From: Fibrobacter sp.
GTDB lineage: Bacteria > Fibrobacterota > Fibrobacteria > Fibrobacterales > Fibrobacteraceae
NCBI GenBank assembly: GCA_024398965.1
Contig: JAKSIF010000001.1
Span: 172,482 to 236,481 of the forward strand
DNA: 64,000 bases
Reading direction: 5' to 3'
Below, in pieces: positions 9,766 to 16,886 of the stretch. The position numbers were made by a program, and so were the translations under genes. The notes beneath the pieces were generated by a model. That model saw only the letters and a list, made by a program, of their open reading frames with translations. It had not been told where the DNA came from and made no database searches. The first letter of the stretch is position 1; each line of letters starts with the position of its first letter.

Positions 9766-10086
9766 CTACAGCAAAGTGCCCAGACTATCTACGCCAAGAA
9801 CCGTCACACAGGCCACAATGGCTACCACAACAAGTCCTCGGCCAAGTAAAGATGCAATCACTGCCGTAACCAAGGCCAGGGCTCCAGAAAGTCTGCTGTT
9901 TGTGGCGTAGAATATGGCAGGTACCGTCATGGCACTCAATACCGTGTAGGGAATATAAGCCAGGAAGGATTTCCAGAAGGGGCTCTTGAGGTCCTTCTTC
10001 AAAAGCACAAAGGGGACCGCCCTCAACAGGTAGGTTACAACCGTCATCACCGCAAGAAACTGGAAATAGGTTTTGAGATCGATCAC
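9766..10086 (-). CDS. azlD: AzlD family branched-chain amino acid export subunit
   Basis: A 106-residue protein with three to four membrane segments and the AzlD signature (TYLLRAVPFVLL near the start, ILYATNSRL-like middle). Family knowledge: AzlD is the small partner of AzlC in a two-component exporter of branched-chain amino acids. Its start overlaps the end of azlC by four bases, a layout that normally means translational coupling. Confidence 0.88.
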   Translation of the reverse strand: MIDLKTYFQFLAVMTVVTYLLRAVPFVLLKKDLKSPFWKSFLAYIPYTVLSAMTVPAIFYATNSRLSGALALVTAVIASLLGRGLVVVAIVACVTVLGVDSLGTLL

Positions 10087-10796
10087 TTTTCACCTCCGGC
10101 AGTTTCGGCATCCTTCACGGGGAAAAGAGCTGCGCAAAGCAACGATGCAACAACCGCACAAGTGATGATGGCAAAACCGCTACTTACAGAATTCAATACG
10201 GGCAAGTAGAAAAATCCAAGACTCATGACAATGGCGATCAGCACTGCAATCAGTACAGGCCGGCTAGACTTCATGGGAGGAACAACAATGGCGATAAACA
10301 TGCCATAGAGAGCAACGCCCAGGGCATTCACAACGATGTCCGGAAGAATTTGGCCACAGACCGCGCCAGTCAAGGTACCGCCGCTCCAGCCCAAGTACGG
10401 CAACGTCATCAAGCCAAGGAAATAAAGCGGGTTCACTCGTTCTGACTGACTCATGGCCACAGCGTAAATTTCGTCTGTAATGCCGGTGGCCAAAAGCAGG
10501 CGCTTGGCAGTACCAAAGCTTGGAGAAACCTTCTGGGACAAGGATATCGCCATAAGTGAGTAACGCAGATTGATGAAAAGGCTTGCCACAGCCATTTCTA
10601 CCAGGGTACCCGTTGCAGAAGCCATAATTTTGAGCCCTGCAAACTGGCCTGCAGACGTCACGTTCGTCATAGAGATAAAAGTTGCCAGGAACCAGGACTG
10701 AAGTGCAGCGCCGGCATTGATTCCAAAGGCAAAGGATACTGCAAAGTACCCAACGCCAATGGGAAGGCCATCTTTTACACCTTTTGAAAAAGTCAT
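10083..10796 (-). CDS. azlC: AzlC family branched-chain amino acid exporter
   Basis: A 237-residue inner-membrane protein with the AzlC pattern (GVKDGLPIGVGYFAVSFAFG at the N-terminus, then TNVTSAGQFAG). Together with AzlD it should export valine, leucine or isoleucine, or relieve analogue toxicity. It is the first gene of the azlC-azlD-NAT-like unit. The element TATATTTG at 10801-10808 lies only four bases before the ATG and there is no ribosome site, so the transcript may be leaderless. Confidence 0.9.
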   Translation of the reverse strand: MTFSKGVKDGLPIGVGYFAVSFAFGINAGAALQSWFLATFISMTNVTSAGQFAGLKIMASATGTLVEMAVASLFINLRYSLMAISLSQKVSPSFGTAKRLLLATGITDEIYAVAMSQSERVNPLYFLGLMTLPYLGWSGGTLTGAVCGQILPDIVVNALGVALYGMFIAIVVPPMKSSRPVLIAVLIAIVMSLGFFYLPVLNSVSSGFAIITCAVVASLLCAALFPVKDAETAGGEK

Positions 10797-10800
10797 GGGC

Positions 10801-10808
10801 CAAATATA
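10801..10808 (-). promoter_or_regulatory. TATATTTG promoter element of azlC
   Basis: A perfect match to TAnnTTTG on the minus strand, with only GCCC between it and the azlC ATG. Confidence 0.55.
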
Positions 10809-10826
10809 GGAAAGATATATAGAAAA

Positions 10827-10850
10827 AGCCCGCCAGTTTCCTAACGAGCT
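10827..10850 (-). terminator. Terminator after the GH5 cellulase gene
   Basis: On the minus strand AGCTCG pairs with CGGGCT (one wobble) and is followed by TTTTTC. It separates the cellulase gene from azlC. Confidence 0.6.
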
Positions 10851-10880
10851 TCTTGTCTTAGAGGAATTTTAAACGAATGC

Positions 10881-13511
10881 TTATCTGAGTGTTACGCGCC
10901 TTACCAAGTTATTGGAACCAGCTCGAACTCGGACAATATAGCTACCGCTGGAAAGGCTTTCCAGAGAGACGCTATTTTGAACATTGCGGAAGCTTGCCAT
11001 GGGACGGCCCTGCATGTCAAATACATCCACATTCACCAGGGTTGCACCAGAGAGATGGAGGTCTCGGCCAGAAACGACCATGGACAACTTCATATCAACA
11101 TTTTCTTTAGCAACAAGAGGAATGTCATAATCATCTTCGCTGGAGCTGGAACTATCTTCCGTCATTTCACTGCTGGAAGAGCTTTCTGCCGGCTGCTCGC
11201 TGCTGGAAGAACTTTCCTCCGGCTGTTCACTTGAGCTGGAGACTTCCGGCTGTGAGCTAGACGAGCTGATTCCTGCAGAACTAGAAGAAGATTCTACCTT
11301 AGGCGCATCTACAACAGTCAATTCAACTTTAACAGTTTGGCCATTAACAGAGAACTTTTCTGTAGTCGTGCCACTCTGGAAGTACTGAGGCACTGTTCCG
11401 TAAACAGTCAAAGTGCCGTTGGTAACATTTGCTGTCAAGAAGTATGCGTTGTAGGAATCGCGAGTAAAGGACTTTACTCCGGTAATTGTAATTGTACCAA
11501 ATTCATCATTCTTGGCAACGGTCTGAACCAGGTCTCCCGAGATATTCAAAGCTTCAGCAACACTGGAGCTAGAGCTTACGGGCTTGCTGGAACTGGAAGA
11601 TGCTACGCTACTGCTAGACTTTGCACTACTGGAACTTGCCACAGAGCTGGAAGAAGGTATTGCAGAGCTAGAGGAAGACCAAACAGAAGAACTAGAACTT
11701 ACAGGCTTGCTGGAACTGGAGGATGCTACGCTGCTGCTAGACTTCGCACTACTGGAGCTTGCCACAGAACTGGAAGAACGAATTGCAGAACTGGAGGAAG
11801 ACTTGGCAGAAGAACTGGAGCTTGCAGGCGTTGCAACAACAGGCTTAATAGCCATACCGTCGCAGCGGACATCATCAATGTCGAGGTAGTTGGGAGAAGG
11901 CTGAGTTCCCTTAAGGTCGCCCTTCACTTCCCATGTGAACTTTGCAATGCGCTTCTGAGAAAGAGTCACTTCATCCTTTGTCCAGGACGGCTGATTCAGC
12001 ATATCCCAAGGAACATTCACCTGAGTCCAGGAAGTGGAAGCAAGCTTGGAAATCTGATGGAATGCGTAATCCTTGACTGCGGTATCTTCAACCTTAAAGT
12101 TATGGGCAGCACCCTTATACTTGTAGGAAATAGTCTTGCAACTAGACAGGTCGTATGCAGATTCGTCAGCATTGAGCTTCAAACCGAGAGCAACATACGG
12201 TTCATACTTATTTTCACCCTGAACAAGCTTGATACCAGTAATGGCACCCATGCCCTTGGTGTTGTTATCGCCATTGACAACTACATCGTAGCCAGAATTT
12301 CCTTTAGCATCCTTATTAGGAGTATTGGTGATTGTGGAGCCACCAAGATCGTCCTTGTCGGTATAGGCATACCAAATGCCACCGGTAAATGCCAAGGAGT
12401 CGCCGTCTTCAAAGTCATCAATATAATCAGTGTAACCTGCCGGCAGAGAGCTGGAGGAACTTGCCACAGAGCTGCTAGATGCCGGAGTGTTGCCACCAGC
12501 AGAACATGCAGAGTAAGACTTAGGCAACTTGCTAAAGATGTTGGTATTTACCCACTGGCCACTTTCAGAGTAGTTCCATGCAGAACCACTGAAATAGGAA
12601 GCTGATTCATTCTTGTTAGAAACAGACCAGTTTGCACCGGAAAGTTTGTGCTGGTTCATCCAAGAAAGCCATGTTGCACTATTGCCGCTGTTGTAGCCAC
12701 CGTTACCGGAAGCGTCAACTGTACCCCATTCGGTAACGAACACGGAAAGGCCAGCGTTCATAGCCTGGACAGCATTTGCACCTTCACTGCCGGTGTAATG
12801 GGAACCTGCGTAGTAGTGGAAGGTATAAGCGACGTTCTTATCGTTGATGGGGCTAGAAATAGCGTCGTTAGGATACTGGTCCCAGGAACGGTTACCAACA
12901 ACAATCAAGTTATCGGAGTACTTACGAATTTCAGAAATCACCTGATCTGCGTAAGTCTTGATGGTACCCCAACTTTGGGAAATCGGCTCATTAAAAACTT
13001 CGAAAATGACGTTGTCGTACTTTCCCCACTTCTGGGCCATGTAGCCAAAGAAATCCTTAGCGTTGTTGACATTGTCGGAAGCCTTGTGGGAGTGGTAGTC
13101 GATAATCACATAAATGTCATTATCAATTGCAGCCTGAACAACAGTGTTCATGAGGCCCTGGTAGTAACCCTTGTTGGTAAAGTAGTTGCCGGAACCCCAG
13201 TCTTCATCAACACCCATGGGTGCGCGGATAATCTGGATGTTCTGCTTCTGAACAAGACCATTCACATAGTCTGCAGTCCAGAAAGGAGCTCCCACGTCAC
13301 TGGAAATGCTCCAGAAAAGGCTCATACCCTGAACCTGCACTTCGTTACCGGAAGTAACGCCCTTACAGGCGCCATAAATTTGACCCTTGCCACTGGAGTT
13401 TTTACCAGCCTGCAGCTGGCCATACTGGCTCACAGGACCTACTCGGCCAAAGGCCATAGAGGCAAGGCTAAGGGACAGGATTCCTAGACCTAATACATTT
13501 TTACCAAACAT
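10881..13511 (-). CDS. Secreted multidomain GH5 endoglucanase with CBM11-like module and C-terminal sorting tail
   Basis: An 876-residue secreted enzyme. The signal peptide ends at SMAFG. Residues about 55-335 are a GH5 catalytic domain with the acid/base Glu175 in FEVFNEP and the nucleophile Glu261 in FVTEWG. Residues about 370-560 resemble a CBM11/CIA30-type carbohydrate-binding module (DDFEDGD). Two long Ser-rich linkers flank a small beta module at about 655-740. The last 75 residues (FDMQGRPMASF, GSYIVRVRAG) resemble a type IX secretion C-terminal domain. Expected role: hydrolysis of beta-1,4-glucan outside the cell. The ATG at 13511 has GAGAGG upstream and is chosen over a TTG at 13541. 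The antisense strand is mostly open in register, suggesting codon bias of high expression. Confidence 0.93.
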   Translation of the reverse strand: MFGKNVLGLGILSLSLASMAFGRVGPVSQYGQLQAGKNSSGKGQIYGACKGVTSGNEVQVQGMSLFWSISSDVGAPFWTADYVNGLVQKQNIQIIRAPMGVDEDWGSGNYFTNKGYYQGLMNTVVQAAIDNDIYVIIDYHSHKASDNVNNAKDFFGYMAQKWGKYDNVIFEVFNEPISQSWGTIKTYADQVISEIRKYSDNLIVVGNRSWDQYPNDAISSPINDKNVAYTFHYYAGSHYTGSEGANAVQAMNAGLSVFVTEWGTVDASGNGGYNSGNSATWLSWMNQHKLSGANWSVSNKNESASYFSGSAWNYSESGQWVNTNIFSKLPKSYSACSAGGNTPASSSSVASSSSSLPAGYTDYIDDFEDGDSLAFTGGIWYAYTDKDDLGGSTITNTPNKDAKGNSGYDVVVNGDNNTKGMGAITGIKLVQGENKYEPYVALGLKLNADESAYDLSSCKTISYKYKGAAHNFKVEDTAVKDYAFHQISKLASTSWTQVNVPWDMLNQPSWTKDEVTLSQKRIAKFTWEVKGDLKGTQPSPNYLDIDDVRCDGMAIKPVVATPASSSSSAKSSSSSAIRSSSSVASSSSAKSSSSVASSSSSKPVSSSSSVWSSSSSAIPSSSSVASSSSAKSSSSVASSSSSKPVSSSSSVAEALNISGDLVQTVAKNDEFGTITITGVKSFTRDSYNAYFLTANVTNGTLTVYGTVPQYFQSGTTTEKFSVNGQTVKVELTVVDAPKVESSSSSAGISSSSSQPEVSSSSEQPEESSSSSEQPAESSSSSEMTEDSSSSSEDDYDIPLVAKENVDMKLSMVVSGRDLHLSGATLVNVDVFDMQGRPMASFRNVQNSVSLESLSSGSYIVRVRAGSNNLVRRVTLR
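11566..11810 (-). repeat. Internal duplication encoding the Ser-rich linker of the cellulase
   Basis: About 110 bases at 11570-11680 recur at 11694-11805 with scattered, mostly silent changes. Both copies encode the same alternation of SSSS with VAS, AKS and KPVS blocks. This shows linker growth by tandem duplication. Confidence 0.8.
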
Positions 13512-13604
13512 TTTTCCTCTCTTGATGATTCCCAAACCCAATCAATTTTTTTCTCAAAATACATTTACCAAAAGAGGGGTGCATCATATTAAATACTTAC
13601 CCTA

Positions 13605-13620
13605 GGTTACGGCAGTAACC
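13605..13620. promoter_or_regulatory. Short palindrome upstream of the cellulase gene
   Basis: GGTTAC, GGCA, GTAACC is a perfect six-base inverted repeat about 95 bases before the cellulase start. It could be an operator; there is no second copy to support this. Confidence 0.25.
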
Positions 13621-13687
13621 ACACAGGCAGTTCGTGACTTTCATCACAAAAAAGAATCGCAAAAAGACCGCATCCAGAATACAAAAA

Positions 13688-13710
13688 AGCCCTGCGGTTC
13701 TCGCAGAGCT
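13688..13710 (-). terminator. Terminator after the small exported protein gene
   Basis: On the minus strand AGCTCTGCG and CGCAGGGCT pair around AGAAC and are followed by TTTTTT. Confidence 0.85.
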
Positions 13711-13739
13711 CTTGATAGGGATTTTTCGGATTCCCTTAA

Positions 13740-14177
13740 TTAGTTTTCGTTGTTGTGCATTTCCATCTGTTCACGGTCCATGGTATGCTGGAGGTATTCC
13801 TTAAAGTCACGGTCGATGTTCACACCGTCGAAGTCAAGGTCATCGTTTTCCAACACGAACACTGCAGACGGGTTATCGAGCCAGCCGACCACGTCCACGC
13901 CTTCCATCTGCATGGACTTATCACCAGCAGCCTGAGCGACGTATTCGATCTTGGACTTGGGTACCCAACCCTGACCGCAAGAACCCTTAACGAGCACTTC
14001 GGTATCGCCTTCCTTGACGATGGTCAATTCATCATTGAAGCCTGCGGTACAGACAACGGCACCGCCGTCTTTTTCCTTAGTCAGGTCCACATCGCCCAAC
14101 TTGGACTTCACTTTCTTGCCAGCTGCGAAAGAAACGCTGACCATCAAAGCGAGAGCAATCACCAATACCTTTTTCAT
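13740..14177 (-). CDS. Small exported protein of unknown function
   Basis: A 145-residue protein with a clear Sec signal peptide (MKKVLVIALALMVSVSFAAG). The mature part carries two cysteines (VVCTAG and GSCGQGWV) placed to form one disulfide and a beta-rich block ending in VPKSKIEYV that resembles a small SH3-like fold. The C-terminus is acidic and hydrophilic (MEMHNNEN). A GGAAGAG ribosome site precedes the ATG. It is a single-gene unit with its own terminator, divergent from mltG. No function is assigned. Confidence 0.8.
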   Translation of the reverse strand: MKKVLVIALALMVSVSFAAGKKVKSKLGDVDLTKEKDGGAVVCTAGFNDELTIVKEGDTEVLVKGSCGQGWVPKSKIEYVAQAAGDKSMQMEGVDVVGWLDNPSAVFVLENDDLDFDGVNIDRDFKEYLQHTMDREQMEMHNNEN

Positions 14178-14259
14178 ATCTCTTCCTTAGAAACAGGGTA
14201 AATTTTCAAAATGCAATAGGAATATACCTTTTATTTTTGCATTTCGGTATTTTTTCTTT

Positions 14260-14267
14260 TAAATTTT
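14260..14267 (+). promoter_or_regulatory. TAAATTTT promoter-like element of mltG
   Basis: Six bases separate this near-match to TAnnTTTG from the mltG ATG; no ribosome site is present. Confidence 0.4.
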
Positions 14268-14273
14268 TGGCCT

Positions 14274-15284
14274 ATGAAGAAGATTTTACTTTGTTTCGTG
14301 GTAATTTTGGCCCTTACGGCGGGTTTTGTATACAAAAATATCCAGTCTAGACTGGGTGAAACAGCCCAAAATAAGGAAACTGTGCTCCTGGAAGTGCCCA
14401 AGGGCAGCTCCCCCACCAAGGTGTTCCAGATCCTGCAGAAGAACGGAATCTGGTCCGACGAACTGGCTTTTAAGCTTGTTGTCCGCAAGACAAACCCGTC
14501 CTTGAAGGCCGGTTGGTTTGAAATTCCGGCCGGCTTGACCCTTCCCCAGGTTCTTTCCATCATCGAAAGCGGCAAGAATGCGGTAAAGCGCGTTACTATT
14601 CCCGAGGGTAGAGCCAGCTGGGAGATTCCCGCCTACTTGAAGAAGGCTTTCCCCGACTTGAACGAGGACCGCTGGAACGCCCTGGTCCAGGACCCCAAGT
14701 TCGCCCGCGGTCTTGGCCTTGAGGCAAACAGCCTGGAAGGATACCTGCTGCCAGACACCTACCCCTTCCCCATTGATGCTAACGAGGAAACCATCCTGAA
14801 GCAGATGGTTGCCGCCAACCTGAAGGTCCGTGACGAATTCCAGGGCAAGCCCGGCTCCATGTGGCAGACTCTGGGCAACTGGCATCGCGTGCTGACCCTG
14901 GCCAGCGTGGTCGAAGAGGAAACCGGCATCCCCAGCGAACGTCCCCAGATTGCAGGCGTATTCCATAATCGCCTACGTATCGGCATGCCCCTGGGGGCCG
15001 ACCCCACCGTGAGGTTCATCTTCAAGAACCTGACCGGTCCCATCTACAAGAGCCAACTGAACAGCGATAGTCCCTACAACACCCGCAAGTTCAAGGGTCT
15101 CATGCCCGGCCCCATCTCCAACCCCGGTCGCAAGGCCATCGAGGCGGCCCTCTTCCCGGCCAAGACCGAAGCTCTTTACTTCGTGGCCAAGGACGACGGA
15201 TCCATGACCCACTTCTTCAGCAGTAACCTGGCAGACCACAACAAGTACAAGGACGTGGCCGCCAAGAACCGCGGCGAAAAGTAA
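14274..15284 (+). CDS. mltG: Endolytic murein transglycosylase MltG
   Basis: A 336-residue inner-membrane protein. Residues 1-20 are a membrane anchor; a LysM-like subdomain follows (VPKGSSPTKVFQILQKNGI). The catalytic YceG domain contains EGYLLPDTYPFP and ASVVEEETGIPSERPQIAGV, where the catalytic Glu lies near residue 215, and ends with LMPGPISNPG and YFVAKDDGSMTHFF. Family knowledge: MltG cleaves nascent glycan strands inside the chain and sets strand length during peptidoglycan synthesis. All expected motifs are intact. The gene stands alone and ends with a terminator at 15329. Confidence 0.96.
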   Translation: MKKILLCFVVILALTAGFVYKNIQSRLGETAQNKETVLLEVPKGSSPTKVFQILQKNGIWSDELAFKLVVRKTNPSLKAGWFEIPAGLTLPQVLSIIESGKNAVKRVTIPEGRASWEIPAYLKKAFPDLNEDRWNALVQDPKFARGLGLEANSLEGYLLPDTYPFPIDANEETILKQMVAANLKVRDEFQGKPGSMWQTLGNWHRVLTLASVVEEETGIPSERPQIAGVFHNRLRIGMPLGADPTVRFIFKNLTGPIYKSQLNSDSPYNTRKFKGLMPGPISNPGRKAIEAALFPAKTEALYFVAKDDGSMTHFFSSNLADHNKYKDVAAKNRGEK

Positions 15285-15328
15285 GGCTCAGAGAAAAGCG
15301 TCGAACTCCCATTCATGATCTTTGATTC

Positions 15329-15358
15329 AAGGACGGCCAGAACAAGCTGTCCTTTTTT
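15329..15358 (+). terminator. Terminator after mltG
   Basis: AAGGAC and GTCCTT pair, with GGC and GCT also partly pairing inside, followed by a run of six T. Confidence 0.8.
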
Positions 15359-15477
15359 GTCGAGCGTTGTGCCGATCTATTTTTCTGGATATTCCTGTAA
15401 CCACTTAATACGTGAAAACATCTAGCAGGACTTCGGACCCATTTCTAAAATTGTCAAAAAATTTAAGTAGGCCCTAT

Positions 15478-16815
15478 ATGCGACCCAAAGTGCAAGTCAA
15501 AGATCGCTCCCTCCTGAGTCTCTCCTGGCCCCTGTTCATTACCTTCGGCATTGCTACTTGCCAGCCCATGATGGACAGCTGGTTCCTTGCACGTACTTCC
15601 GAAACCGCTGCCGCCGGCGTAGGAGCCCTCGGGCCAATCCTTGGAGCCATCTTCATGGCCATCACCGCCTTCTCCCAGGCGGGAGCAAGTATCGCCTCCC
15701 AGTTCATGGGAGCAGAACGTCCTAGGCAGGCAGGAACCACCCAGACCATGGTCCTGCTGGGAAGTATCCTTCTTGGTGTAGCCATCATGCTTATTACCAT
15801 CCCCCTAGCGGGAAACATCGTCAGCTGGATGGGGCTTACCGGAGACGCTGCCAAGTACGGCTACGACTTCATGTACATCGTGTCCTTCGGCTTTGCTTTC
15901 AGGTCCCTGCAGACAACCCTCACTTCCCTGATTGCAACCCACGGGCTCACCGGCTGGAACCTGATTGGAAACATCATCACCATCGTCGCCAACGCCATCA
16001 TGAATGTCATCTTCCTGAATGGTTACTTTGGCCTGCCTTGCATGGGCGTGAAGGGCGTTGCCCTCGCGACGCTTTTATCCTGGCTTATCTCCAGCATCGT
16101 TCTTTACGTCATCCTACGCTACAAGATTCATCACAAGGTTCGCAGCACAGACTTTAAGCGTTCCAGAGTCATCCTTCCGGACTGGATCCGCATCGGTGTT
16201 CCCGCTGCCATTGAACCCGTCAGCTTTCAAATTTTCCAGGTAGTGCTTACCGCCATCATCGTCCACCTGGGCATTACCGCCATGACCGCAAGAATCTTCA
16301 GCGCCAACTTTGCCATGCTTGCGGTGATTCTCAGCGTAGGCCTTAGCAGCGGAAACCAGATTCTTGTGGCCCACCTGGTCGGCGCCCACGATTTTGACAA
16401 GGCGAACAGACGCCTCCACCAGAGTCTTGCAGCCGGCTGTTCCAGCAGCCTTATCGTCGCCATCGTTGTAGCTTTCTTTGGTACAGAACTAATGTCCTTC
16501 TACAGCATTGACCCAGAGATTCAGCACCTTGGAAAAATCTGCCTGTGGTGCGATGTGGCATTGCAACCCTTCAAGGCCGCCAACATGACATTGACCGCAG
16601 CTCTTCGCGCCTCTGGCGACTCCAAGTTCCCCGCCATCGTGGGTTCTACCATGATGTGGACCTGTGGCCTCGGGACTGCACTACTTCTTGGTTTCGGATT
16701 AAAGCTAGGCCTTGCCGGCATCTGGCTCGGCATGGCAGCAGACGAATTCTATCGCTCCATCGTCAATTACATTCGCTGGCGCGGAGGCAAGTGGAAAGAA
16801 CTGGGAGTTGTCTAG
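15478..16815 (+). CDS. MATE family efflux transporter
   Basis: A 445-residue polytopic inner-membrane protein. MATE features are LSLSWPLFITFGIATCQPMMDSW-like first helix, GAGGLG-type helix two (AAGVGALGPILG) and the LRASGDSKFP loop near residue 385. Substrate is unknown. Start choice is uncertain: the ATG at 15478 has AGTAGG upstream, whereas a GTG at 15412 would add 22 residues with no ribosome site. It is more like the DinF branch than the MATE gene at 6970. It converges on the 808-residue FISUMP gene. Confidence 0.9.
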   Translation: MRPKVQVKDRSLLSLSWPLFITFGIATCQPMMDSWFLARTSETAAAGVGALGPILGAIFMAITAFSQAGASIASQFMGAERPRQAGTTQTMVLLGSILLGVAIMLITIPLAGNIVSWMGLTGDAAKYGYDFMYIVSFGFAFRSLQTTLTSLIATHGLTGWNLIGNIITIVANAIMNVIFLNGYFGLPCMGVKGVALATLLSWLISSIVLYVILRYKIHHKVRSTDFKRSRVILPDWIRIGVPAAIEPVSFQIFQVVLTAIIVHLGITAMTARIFSANFAMLAVILSVGLSSGNQILVAHLVGAHDFDKANRRLHQSLAAGCSSSLIVAIVVAFFGTELMSFYSIDPEIQHLGKICLWCDVALQPFKAANMTLTAALRASGDSKFPAIVGSTMMWTCGLGTALLLGFGLKLGLAGIWLGMAADEFYRSIVNYIRWRGGKWKELGVV

Positions 16816-16886
16816 CTTGACCGCTACGGGGCAGCTGCCGCTGTGTTTTGTATATCAAGCAAGCATTTCTGTGCAGGATTCGCCTC

